The position numbers and the translations under genes are program-made. A stretch of 43,872 nt of DNA from Candidatus Faecivicinus avistercoris (GTDB taxonomy: Bacteria > Bacillota > Clostridia > Christensenellales > Aristaeellaceae): assembly GCA_018716805.1 (NCBI GenBank), contig DVJL01000110.1:1-43872 (forward strand). The letters are read 5' to 3'. The notes beneath the pieces are model-generated. The model searched no databases, was not told the DNA's origin, and worked only from the letters and a program-made list of their open reading frames with translations. Positions 1 through 6,889 of this stretch are shown here, piece after piece. Each line of letters opens with the position of its first letter. Position 1 is the stretch's first letter.

Positions 1-260
1 GAGGAACGTCGTTGTGTCGGACGCCGCGATCCACGGATCTGCGAAAGCGGGCGCGCTTTTCAGAATTCGGCGCCCATCAACTCGCCTGGTGCGGGCAGGC
101 CGGCGGCTTTGGCGAGGAACGTCGTTGTGTCGGACGCCGCGATCCACGGATCTGCGAAAGCGGGCGCGCTTTCAGCATTCGGCGCCCATCAACTCGCCGG
201 GTGCGGGCAGGCCGGCGGCTTCGGCGAGGAATGTCGCCGCGTCGGACGCCACGCCCACGA
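1..260. repeat. 113-bp tandem duplication of a gene 3' end
   Basis: Two full units start at 1 and 114 (periods 113 and 112). A third, diverged unit starts at 226 and is the true 3' end of the DUF3786 gene. Read on the minus strand each unit holds the codons for the C-terminus (AAGLPAPGELMGAE then C or F and a stop), followed by a GAAAGCG/CGCTTTC hairpin and a GATCC/GGATC palindrome. The array runs off the window start, so the copy number is unknown. The extra units have no start codon of their own. Confidence 0.85.
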
Positions 261-822
261 CGTTCTCCTCGTGCATGAAGTCGGTGATGTTGGAATCGAA
301 CAGCATGTTTGCCTGCGCGGGGAATTCGTCGTCGCCGTCCCAGAACAGCACGTCCAGCTTCAAACCGGGAATCACATCGAGCCGACCGCCCGCGTCGCAG
401 CGCGCGATCTTTTCCGCGCCGAGCCGTTGGAATGCCGCCTGCAGGGCGTCTGCGCGGCCTGTGAACAGTTGCGCCAGTGGTTCGAGAATCGAGCTTCGGT
501 AGGCGCTCTCGAACGGATAGGCGCGCTTGACGCTGCGAAACGGCACCATCTCGCCTGAAGGCCGCGGGTTCTCGACGGCGTAGTGGAACATGTTGAAGAA
601 GGTCATCTCCATGTTGAAGCCGATCTCCGCGCCCGGGCGGTCGAGCCGCGCGATGCGCGCGGTGCGGCGGTCGATCGCGCACGGGTGGGAAAAATAGGTC
701 AGGTAGAGGAAGTCATCGTCCAGCTTCAGGTGAAACCGGCGCGCCAGAGCCGTGCAGTCCATTGCGAGAAAGCGCTTGCGCCACGATTCGCGCACGGCCT
801 CGTAGTTGGATTTCCGCTCCAT
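172..822 (-). CDS. DUF3786 family protein
   Basis: This encodes 216 residues with no signal peptide or membrane span, so the product is probably cytoplasmic. The layout matches DUF3786 proteins of anaerobic Clostridia: an N-terminal NYEAVRESW helix, the LYLTYFSHPCAIDRRTG-like block (about 39-56), the G-E-MVPFRSV block (about 90-98) and a C-terminal FWDGDDEFPAQANMLFD block (160-176). The biochemical function is unknown. The start at 822 was chosen because it lies one base after the stop of the upstream ATC-hydrolase gene, which implies translational coupling. The last codons lie in the 113-bp tandem duplication. Family assignment rests on recalled motifs. Confidence 0.8.
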   Translation of the reverse strand: MERKSNYEAVRESWRKRFLAMDCTALARRFHLKLDDDFLYLTYFSHPCAIDRRTARIARLDRPGAEIGFNMEMTFFNMFHYAVENPRPSGEMVPFRSVKRAYPFESAYRSSILEPLAQLFTGRADALQAAFQRLGAEKIARCDAGGRLDVIPGLKLDVLFWDGDDEFPAQANMLFDSNITDFMHEENVVGVASDAATFLAEAAGLPAPGELMGAEC

Positions 823-823
823 G

Positions 824-1342
824 TCATTCTCCCTTCGGCGCATAGGTGCGCTTGCCGCGCGCGACGTCCGGGTCCGGGTCGTAGCGGCGCGCGCAGCGAT
901 CGTCGCCGAGGACGACGTTTTCATACAGCTGGTGCGTGTGGTTGCCGGTAAAGACCTCGGCGATGGTCGTGTCGGTCACGTCGCAGTACAGCCGCGCGAA
1001 CGGCCGGAACCACGGGAATTCGGCGATACGGGCGTTCCACGCCTTGCCGTAGGGGCAGTGGTCGCGCCCGAGCGAGGCGCCCCAGCCGAGATAGGGGACG
1101 TCCGACGCGCGGGTGATGTTCTCCGGCGTGCGGGCGATGCCCTCGGCCTCCGCGCGGGCGATCATCTTCTCGGCGCGCTCGCTGGCGCGGACGTACAGCA
1201 CGCGCTGGACGACCTCCATCGCGCGCGCCTCGCCCAGCTCGCTGCGCAGCGCGCGCACGAATGCAAAGTACAGTTCCGCAAACTGCTCCGCCATGCCGCG
1301 GACCTCGCTGACGGCACGCTCGCGGGAAATGTTCTCCTCCAT
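824..1342 (-). CDS. L-2-amino-thiazoline-4-carboxylic acid (ATC) hydrolase family protein
   Basis: This encodes 172 residues and is soluble. The C-terminal half carries the family pattern: HCPYGKAW (95-102), FARLYCDVTD (115-124) and VVLGDDRC (143-150), with Cys96, Cys120 and Cys150 as candidate functional cysteines. Named members open the thiazoline ring of ATC on the way to L-cysteine, but most clostridial homologues are uncharacterised and may act on something else. The ATG at 1342 follows a GGGAGG site about 9 bases upstream. The gene is first in a two-gene unit with the DUF3786 gene, separated by one base. Confidence 0.75.
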   Translation of the reverse strand: MEENISRERAVSEVRGMAEQFAELYFAFVRALRSELGEARAMEVVQRVLYVRASERAEKMIARAEAEGIARTPENITRASDVPYLGWGASLGRDHCPYGKAWNARIAEFPWFRPFARLYCDVTDTTIAEVFTGNHTHQLYENVVLGDDRCARRYDPDPDVARGKRTYAPKGE

Positions 1343-1392
1343 AGCGATAACCTCCCTGATGCTTTGAGAGAATGGTTCGTTGCAACGCCTTC

Positions 1393-1421
1393 ATTGTACC
1401 ATCTTTTTCCATGGCGCGCAA
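1393..1421 (-). promoter_or_regulatory. Sigma-A promoter for the ATC-hydrolase/DUF3786 unit
   Basis: On the minus strand TTGCGC (1421-1416), a 17-bp spacer and TACAAT (1398-1393) lie about 50 bases before the start codon at 1342. Confidence 0.55.
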
Positions 1422-1489
1422 GCGCGGGCGATTCCGCGCAAAAAACCGCGCCCTGTTGCAAGGGCGCGGGGCGGCCTGTCAAAAGACCC

Positions 1490-1862
1490 GAAGGGGAGAG
1501 GGGCAAAGCCCTTTCGCAAAAATCCCATCACAAAAAGTTGAAAGTCCGCAGAAGCCAATCCCCCGGGAGAGCGTGAGAGGGCTGCAGCCCGCTCGCATGA
1601 AAATCGTGCCCGACGACGTGTGCGTCGGGCACGGGTGCTGATTTTTGCGTCGGGAAATCCCATTTCCCAGAGCAAAAATCGCTTCCTTGCACAATTTGCG
1701 GCCAGAGTTTTCCAACGGAAAACTCAAGCAAATTGTGGTGGGGGTGGCAGGAGGCGCAGAATCCGCAGGATTCTGCGGTTTTGCCTTGAAGGCAAAACTG
1801 CCGCGGCTCAAATTGAAAATTTGAGCCGCGGCACCTAGCGGGGGAGCTCGCTCCCCCGTCCA
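1490..1862 (-). repeat. Multi-hairpin dispersed repeat, copy A
   Basis: This non-coding block is a string of consecutive hairpins. Read on the minus strand from the end of the secreted-protein gene: CGGGGGAGC/GCTCCCCCG (1839-1858), GCCGCGGCTCAAATT and its complement (1800-1832), GTTTTGCCTT/AAGGCAAAAC (1778-1798), GCAGAATCC/GGATTCTGC (1756-1776), a copy-specific stem ACAATTTGC/GCAAATTGT with inner GAGTTTTCC/GGAAAACTC (1691-1736), GATTTTTGC/GCAAAAATC (1640-1680), CGTGCCCGACG/CGTCGGGCACG (1605-1633) and an AGAGGGC/GCCC tail (1572-1595). A second tail-like hairpin lies near 1493-1517. Copy B (3885-4230) and copy C (43523-43872) share the order and flanks. No ORF is conserved among the copies. Confidence 0.9.
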
Positions 1863-1872
1863 CATCGCGCCA

Positions 1873-2286
1873 TCAGGCGTCGCGATACGAGAAGGAGCAG
1901 GTGACGATGGCGTATTCGGAGTCGCTGCACACGTAGCTGCCGGGTTTCAGATCGTGATCCATGTTGAAGTTGAAGATCTGATACACGGCGCCCAGCGGCT
2001 GGACGCTGAATTCGTTGATGGCGCCAAAGCTTCCGTTGATCAGCTGTTCGCCTTCTGTATAAATGGCCATCTCCACGTTGGTGAAGTTCGACACGACCTT
2101 GTCCTCGTTCAGGTTGATGAAATAGCCCTCGACGGAAACGCTGTCTTCTTCAACCGTGATGACCGTCGGAATGAAATGGATCAGGTCGCCGATTTCGGGC
2201 GCTTCCGCCAGCGAAGCGGCGGGCAGAAGCAGCAAGATGCAGAGCAAAACGGCGGTCAGACTGCGGCGGAGCAAGCGAGTATTCAT
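1873..2286 (-). CDS. Small secreted protein, SLAP-domain-like
   Basis: This encodes 137 residues with an N-terminal signal peptide (arginine-rich start, hydrophobic core 11-22, SLA|E cleavage after about residue 27). The mature part of about 110 residues is a predicted beta-rich domain. The run V-x-GYFINLNEDKVVSNF with INGSFGAINEF and a following PLG-Y-IFNF resembles SLAP domains of Firmicutes surface proteins. That likeness is from memory and needs a profile search. There is no lipobox, so it is probably released or held non-covalently at the surface. It has its own consensus promoter and its stop lies 15 bases from repeat copy A. Confidence 0.65.
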   Translation of the reverse strand: MNTRLLRRSLTAVLLCILLLLPAASLAEAPEIGDLIHFIPTVITVEEDSVSVEGYFINLNEDKVVSNFTNVEMAIYTEGEQLINGSFGAINEFSVQPLGAVYQIFNFNMDHDLKPGSYVCSDSEYAIVTCSFSYRDA

Positions 2287-2358
2287 CGATCATCCATCCC
2301 TTCTGAAAAATGAGAAGTGCACGCGCCCGAGCAAGGTGGACACTTCAATCTTTATGAT

Positions 2359-2387
2359 ATTATAATGCAAAACTCTGATTATGTCAA
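2359..2387 (-). promoter_or_regulatory. Consensus sigma-A promoter for the secreted-protein gene
   Basis: On the minus strand there is a perfect TTGACA (2387-2382), a 17-bp spacer and a perfect TATAAT (2364-2359). The leader between it and the start at 2286 contains a GAAGTG...CACTTC inverted repeat (about 2311-2345) that could act as an operator or leader hairpin. Confidence 0.8.
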
Positions 2388-2454
2388 TGATAAAGAAAGA
2401 GACGGCGTCCGGAAGGACATTGCAAAATTGCATGGTTTGCGCTGCGGGATTTGG

Positions 2455-2483
2455 TTGCGTTTCCCGGAAGAGTATGGTATAAT
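2455..2483 (+). promoter_or_regulatory. Probable promoter of the GH29 gene
   Basis: TTGCGT (2455-2460), a 17-bp spacer and a perfect TATAAT (2478-2483) lie about 70 bases before the GH29 start. It is divergent from the promoter at 2359-2387. Confidence 0.6.
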
Positions 2484-2554
2484 TTTCCTGAAAAATGCGG
2501 AAATTGCGCGCGCGGCGCGCCCAATGATAGAAAAATATGGACAGGAGGTTTTCC

Positions 2555-3871
2555 ATGAGCAGCTACGTCACCCGAAAGACGCCCGGCGACACCGCCTGGT
2601 TCCGCCACGACCGCTTCGGCATGTTCATCCACTGGGGCCTATACTCCATGCCTGCGCGGCACGAGTGGGTCAAGACCCGCGAGGAGATTCCCGAGGCGCA
2701 CTACGACAAGTACTTCCAGTACTTCAACCCCGACCTCTACGATGCCCGCGAGTGGGCGCGGCAGGCGAAGGCCGCGGGCATGAAGTACGCCGTGTTCACC
2801 ACGAAGCACCACGAGGGCTTCTGCATGTGGGACACCCAGTATACCGACTACAAGTGCACCAACACGCCCGCCGGGCGCGATCTCGTGCGCGAATACGTCG
2901 ACGCCTTCCGCGCTGAGGGGCTGCGGATCGGCTTTTACTATTCGCTGATCGACTGGCACCACCCCGAGTTTCCCATCGACCTGCACCACCCGCGCCGCGA
3001 CGATCCCGACGCCTACGAGCAGAGCAAGGGCCGTGACATGCACAAGTACGCCCAGTACATGCGCGATCAGGTGACCGAGCTGCTGACCAACTACGGCAGG
3101 ATCGACATCATGTGGTACGATTTTTCCTATTCCAACTTCAACGGAACGGGCGACCGGGCGTGGATGAAGGGCAAGGGCAAGGACGACTGGGAGGCCGAGG
3201 CGCTGATCGCGCTGACCCGCAGGCTTCAGCCGGGCATCATCATCGACAACCGCACCGAGATCGACCAGGACATCTGGACGCCGGAGCAGTTCCAGCCCAC
3301 CGAGTGGGTGCGCCACCCCGAGACGGGCGAACTGGTCACATGGGAGGCGTGCCAGACGTTCTCCGGCTCGTGGGGCTATTACCGCGACGAGCAGACGTGG
3401 AAGAGCCCGGAGATGCTCATCCGAATGCTGGTGAACACCGTCGCGCTCGGCGGCAACCTGCTGATGAACGTCGGCCCGACCTCGCGGGGCTACCTCGACG
3501 GCCGCGCGCAGGGCGCGCTGAAGGTCTACGCCGACTGGATGAAGCTGAACAGCCGCAGCATCTACGGCTGCACCATGGCCGAGCCGGGGCTGGTCGCGCC
3601 GCCGGACTGCCGGCTGACGCAGAGCGAGGACGGCAAGCGGCTGTACCTGCACCTGTTCGCCTATCCATTCCTGCATGTGCAGCTGCGCGGGCTGGCCGGG
3701 AAGGTCGACTACGCCCAGTTCCTGCACGATGGCAGCGAGCTGCGCTTTACCGAGGGAAAGCTCGATCACTTTGGCGACGCGCTGCCCGAGGGCGACGACC
3801 TGCTGGTGCTGTACCTGCCGCCCGTCAAGCCGGACTGCCTCGTGCCGGTTGTCGAAATCTTCATGAAGTGA
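2555..3871 (+). CDS. Alpha-L-fucosidase, glycoside hydrolase family 29
   Basis: This encodes 438 residues with no signal peptide, so the enzyme is probably cytoplasmic and acts on imported fucosylated oligosaccharides. GH29 marks: FGMFIHWGLYS (21-31), the KHHEGF block (84-89), YYSLIDWHHPE (128-138) and GRIDIMWYDF (181-190), where Asp189 fits the catalytic nucleophile of this retaining family. LLMNVGPTSRG closes the catalytic domain and a short beta domain follows. The ATG at 2555 has ACAGGAGG seven bases upstream; the in-frame ATG at 2537 lacks a site and overlaps that Shine-Dalgarno. It is monocistronic, and repeat copy B begins 14 bases after its stop. Confidence 0.93.
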   Translation: MSSYVTRKTPGDTAWFRHDRFGMFIHWGLYSMPARHEWVKTREEIPEAHYDKYFQYFNPDLYDAREWARQAKAAGMKYAVFTTKHHEGFCMWDTQYTDYKCTNTPAGRDLVREYVDAFRAEGLRIGFYYSLIDWHHPEFPIDLHHPRRDDPDAYEQSKGRDMHKYAQYMRDQVTELLTNYGRIDIMWYDFSYSNFNGTGDRAWMKGKGKDDWEAEALIALTRRLQPGIIIDNRTEIDQDIWTPEQFQPTEWVRHPETGELVTWEACQTFSGSWGYYRDEQTWKSPEMLIRMLVNTVALGGNLLMNVGPTSRGYLDGRAQGALKVYADWMKLNSRSIYGCTMAEPGLVAPPDCRLTQSEDGKRLYLHLFAYPFLHVQLRGLAGKVDYAQFLHDGSELRFTEGKLDHFGDALPEGDDLLVLYLPPVKPDCLVPVVEIFMK

Positions 3872-3884
3872 CGCTTCGCTTTGT

Positions 3885-4230
3885 GGCGGGGGAGCTCCGC
3901 TCCCCCGCCAGGTGCCGCGGCTCAAATTGAAAATTTGAGCCGCGGCAGTTTTGCCTGCAAGGCAAAACCGCAGAATCCTGCGGATTCTGCGCCTCCTGCC
4001 ACCCCCTCCAATTTTTGCTCGCGCCGCTTATGCGACACAAGCAAAAATTGCAAGGAAGCGATTTTTGCTCTGGGAAATGGGATTTCCCGGCGCAAAAATC
4101 AGCACCCGTGCCCGACGCGCATGTCGCCGGGCACGATTTTTTTGCGAGAGGGCTTTGGCCCTCTCGCGCTCTCCCGGGGGTTGGGCAGGCGGTGGGATTT
4201 TTCTTGAATGCGATGGGATTTCTCTTCGGA
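3885..4230 (+). repeat. Multi-hairpin dispersed repeat, copy B
   Basis: This has the same module order as copy A, in inverted orientation and again starting just after a stop codon: GGGGGAGC head hairpin (3888-3908), CCGCGGCTCAAATT stem (3913-3947), GTTTTGCC stem (3948-3969), GCAGAATCC stem (3970-3990), copy-specific stem CAATTTTTGC/GCAAAAATTG (4009-4050), GATTTTTGC/GCAAAAATC (4060-4100), CGTGCCCGACG with a near-perfect partner (4107-4135) and a GCGAGAGGGC/GCCCTCTCGC tail (4144-4167). Weaker similarity to copy A continues to about 4230. It lies between the convergent GH29 and uppP genes. Confidence 0.9.
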
Positions 4231-4302
4231 AAAACACCTCAAATCCGCCGCGCGGTCGCTGGATTTGAGTTTGTGGGCTGTTCTACATTCTTTTTTAGAC
4301 GA

Positions 4303-4334
4303 AAGCGCGGGAGAATTTTGCTTCTCCCGCGCTT
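4303..4334 (-). terminator. Terminator-like hairpin after uppP
   Basis: AAGCGCGGGAGAA and its complement form a 13-bp stem about 30 bases past the uppP stop. On the minus strand it is followed by an imperfect T-rich stretch. Confidence 0.6.
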
Positions 4335-4364
4335 GTTATGCGTCTTTAATGGCTTGGCGCCGGG

Positions 4365-5201
4365 TCATCGAATCAGGAAGTACGCGAGCACCACCGCGCC
4401 CAGCGCGATCCGGTACCAGCCGAACACCTTGAAGTCGTGCTTGCGGATGTAGTCCATCAAGAACCGGATGACCAGCACGGAGACGGCAAACGCCACCGCC
4501 ATGCCCACCAGCAGGATCGCCACCTCCAGCCCCGTGAACGCCAGCCCAAACTGCATCAGCTTGAGCAGGCTCGCGCCGAACATGACCGGAATGGCCAGGT
4601 AGAACGTGAACTCCGCCGCCACGCGCCGCGACACGCCCAGCATCAGCGCGCCGATGATCGTCGCGCCCGAGCGCGAGGTGCCCGGGAAGATCGCCGCAAT
4701 CACCTGAAACAGTCCGATGAACAGCACCGTGCGGTAGTCCAGCCGCGCAAGCGACCGGATCCGCGGCCGCTTTCCGCGGTGCGCCGTCTCCACGACGATG
4801 AACGCCACGCCGAACACGATCAGCGCGATGGCCACGCTCACATAGTTGTAGAACAGCGCTTCAAACGTCTTGTCGAACAGCAGGCCGATCACCGCCGCCG
4901 GCACGCACGCCAGCAGAATCTTCGCCCAGAGCGTGACCTTTGCCGGCTCGAGCCGGACGCGGCCGCTTTCGGCGTCGCGGCCAAATGGCCAGAGCTTTCG
5001 CCAGAACAGCAGCACCACCGCGAGGATCGCGCCCAGCTGGATGACGACCTGAAACATCGAATAGAAGCCCTCCGAGACGCCGGAGAACGGCAGGATCTCT
5101 TCGAGCAGGATCATGTGTCCCGTGCTGCTGACCGGCAGCCATTCCGTGATGCCTTCGACGATGCCGTACAGCGCCGCCTTGAGCAATTCCAAAAATTGCA
5201 T
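4365..5201 (-). CDS. uppP: Undecaprenyl-diphosphatase UppP (BacA)
   Basis: This encodes a 278-residue polytopic membrane protein that dephosphorylates undecaprenyl pyrophosphate to recycle the lipid carrier for peptidoglycan and other wall polymers; family members also confer bacitracin resistance. Both signature blocks are present: EGITEWLPVSSTGH (16-29) and PGTSRSGATI (173-182), holding the catalytic Glu/His and the phosphate-binding Arg/Ser. The length is typical. The start has an AGAGGA site. It is monocistronic with its own promoter, divergent from the sugar-kinase operon. Confidence 0.95.
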   Translation of the reverse strand: MQFLELLKAALYGIVEGITEWLPVSSTGHMILLEEILPFSGVSEGFYSMFQVVIQLGAILAVVLLFWRKLWPFGRDAESGRVRLEPAKVTLWAKILLACVPAAVIGLLFDKTFEALFYNYVSVAIALIVFGVAFIVVETAHRGKRPRIRSLARLDYRTVLFIGLFQVIAAIFPGTSRSGATIIGALMLGVSRRVAAEFTFYLAIPVMFGASLLKLMQFGLAFTGLEVAILLVGMAVAFAVSVLVIRFLMDYIRKHDFKVFGWYRIALGAVVLAYFLIR

Positions 5202-5288
5202 GGCTCTTATCCTCTCTTTTCAAAAATCGCGCGCCGCCGATCTCAGCCTATGCGGCGCGGGTTTCGTGAATTCCGTCCGAACGGCAAC

Positions 5289-5318
5289 ATTGTAGCACGC
5301 GGCCCGCCCGGCCGTCAA
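5289..5318 (-). promoter_or_regulatory. Promoter of uppP
   Basis: On the minus strand TTGACG (5318-5313), an 18-bp GC-rich spacer and TACAAT (5294-5289) lie about 88 bases before the start at 5201. Confidence 0.55.
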
Positions 5319-5366
5319 GGCGGATGGCGTTGTTTTCCCGTTAATCTCCTCGCGCAAATTCCTTTC

Positions 5367-5395
5367 TTTACAACCGGGCGCAAAATTGTTATAAT
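5367..5395 (+). promoter_or_regulatory. Promoter of the kinase/mutase operon
   Basis: TTTACA (5367-5372), a 17-bp spacer and TATAAT (5390-5395) lie 41 bases before the start at 5437. Confidence 0.75.
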
Positions 5396-5436
5396 GACAT
5401 CGGATTTCCATCAAACGCAAATTGGAGGCGAAGCGA

Positions 5437-6888
5437 ATGCTTTTCATGGGCATCGACGTGGGCACGCAGGGCGTGCGCTGCGTCGTCGCGGATGTGCGCG
5501 GCGGGATTGCAGCGGCGGCTTCTAAGTCGTTCGCGTCGGTCAACATCGCGCGCGAGGCGGGCTGGATCGAGCAATCGCCGGAGGACTGGCGCGAAGCGGT
5601 GGAGACGGTGGTGCGCGACTGCACCGCGCAGCTTCACGCGGCGGGCGTGGACCCGGCGCGCATACAGGCGATTTCCATCGATGGGACGAGCGGGACGATC
5701 GTGCCGCTGGATGAGCGGAACCGGCCGCTGTCCAACGGCGTAATGTACAACGATCCGAGAGCCGGGGCGGAAGCCGCCATCGTCCACGCGCGCATGGGCG
5801 CGCACGAGGCGAAGCTCGGGCTGAGGTTCGGCGCGTCGTTTTCGCTTCCACGCATTCTGTGGTTTGTGCGCAACCGCCCGGACATCTGCGCGCGCACGCG
5901 CGTGTTCGCCCATCAGGCGGACTACGTTGCCGGCCTGCTATGCGGGGAGTTCGCCGTTTCCGACGATTCCAACGCGCTCAAGACCGGCTACGACCTGATC
6001 GACGGCCGCTGGCCGGAGGAGATCGCCGCGCTGGGGATCGACCGGGCGAAGCTGCCGCGCATCGTCCACCCGGGCGCGCCGGTCGGCCGCGTGACGCGCG
6101 AGGCCGCGCAGTCGCTGGGCCTTTCGGAAAAGACGCTGGTCGTCGGCGGTTCGACGGACGGCTATGCCTCGGCGCTGGCGGCGGGCGCGGTGCGCGCGGG
6201 CAAGTGGGCGTCCATCATCGGCACGACGTTCGTGCTCAAGGGCGTCACGCCCGGGCTGATCGTGGATCCGGACGGATCGAGCTATTCCCACCGGCTGCCG
6301 TCGGGCGAATGGCTGCTGGGCGGGGCGAGCAATCTGGGCGGCCGCTGCCTGAACCTCGCGGCCAATGGAAGGGCGCTTTCGGAGATGGATCGCGAAAGCG
6401 AATCGCTGATCCCCACGGGCGTGCGCTGCTATCCGCTGACCCGGCGCGGCGAGCGCTTCCCGTTTGTGGATCCGAACTTCGAGCCGTTCTACTTTGGCGA
6501 TATATTGGAAGGCAGGCTGTATCCCGCGCTGATGGAGGGCGTTGGCTTTGCGGAGCGGTTTGCGCTCGAAAAGATGCAGGCGATCGGCTGCCCCGTGGGC
6601 GATTCGGTCTGCACTGCCGGCGGCGCGAGCCGCAGCCCGCTGTGGCTGAAGATCCGCGCCGCGATCCTGAACCGCCGGCTGATGGCGCCCAAGGTGGTCG
6701 ACGCGGCCATGGGCTCGGCGCTCGTCGCGGCGTCGTCGCAGCTCGGCTCGCTCGCGGATGCGGCCGAACAGATGATCCAGTACGACCGAATCGTCGAGCC
6801 GGACGCCGCTCTGGCGGCGCGCTATGACGAGATCTACGGCCGCTTCCTCGAGGATCTGGCGAGGAATTCGGCCGCGAGGAGGGCTTGA
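5437..6888 (+). CDS. FGGY-family carbohydrate kinase
   Basis: This encodes 483 residues, the usual FGGY length, and the product phosphorylates a sugar or sugar alcohol with ATP in the cytosol. The N-terminal phosphate-binding loop is GIDVGTQG (5-12), SIDGTSGTIVPLD supplies the second N-domain motif, GGSTDGYASALAAG lies in the C-domain and GGASRSPLW matches the adenosine motif. The substrate cannot be read from the sequence; xylulose/ribulose-type kinases are the closest in feel. The ATG at 5437 has GGAGG eight bases upstream. The mutase gene begins one base after this stop, so the pair is coupled and probably serves one sugar-entry route. Confidence 0.9.
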   Translation: MLFMGIDVGTQGVRCVVADVRGGIAAAASKSFASVNIAREAGWIEQSPEDWREAVETVVRDCTAQLHAAGVDPARIQAISIDGTSGTIVPLDERNRPLSNGVMYNDPRAGAEAAIVHARMGAHEAKLGLRFGASFSLPRILWFVRNRPDICARTRVFAHQADYVAGLLCGEFAVSDDSNALKTGYDLIDGRWPEEIAALGIDRAKLPRIVHPGAPVGRVTREAAQSLGLSEKTLVVGGSTDGYASALAAGAVRAGKWASIIGTTFVLKGVTPGLIVDPDGSSYSHRLPSGEWLLGGASNLGGRCLNLAANGRALSEMDRESESLIPTGVRCYPLTRRGERFPFVDPNFEPFYFGDILEGRLYPALMEGVGFAERFALEKMQAIGCPVGDSVCTAGGASRSPLWLKIRAAILNRRLMAPKVVDAAMGSALVAASSQLGSLADAAEQMIQYDRIVEPDAALAARYDEIYGRFLEDLARNSAARRA

Positions 6889-6889
6889 C

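Noticed and set aside
2639-3925. Long minus-strand open frame opposite the fucosidase gene
   Set aside because: Such antisense frames are frequent in GC-rich DNA with C/G-ending codons; the plus strand encodes a clear GH29 enzyme.
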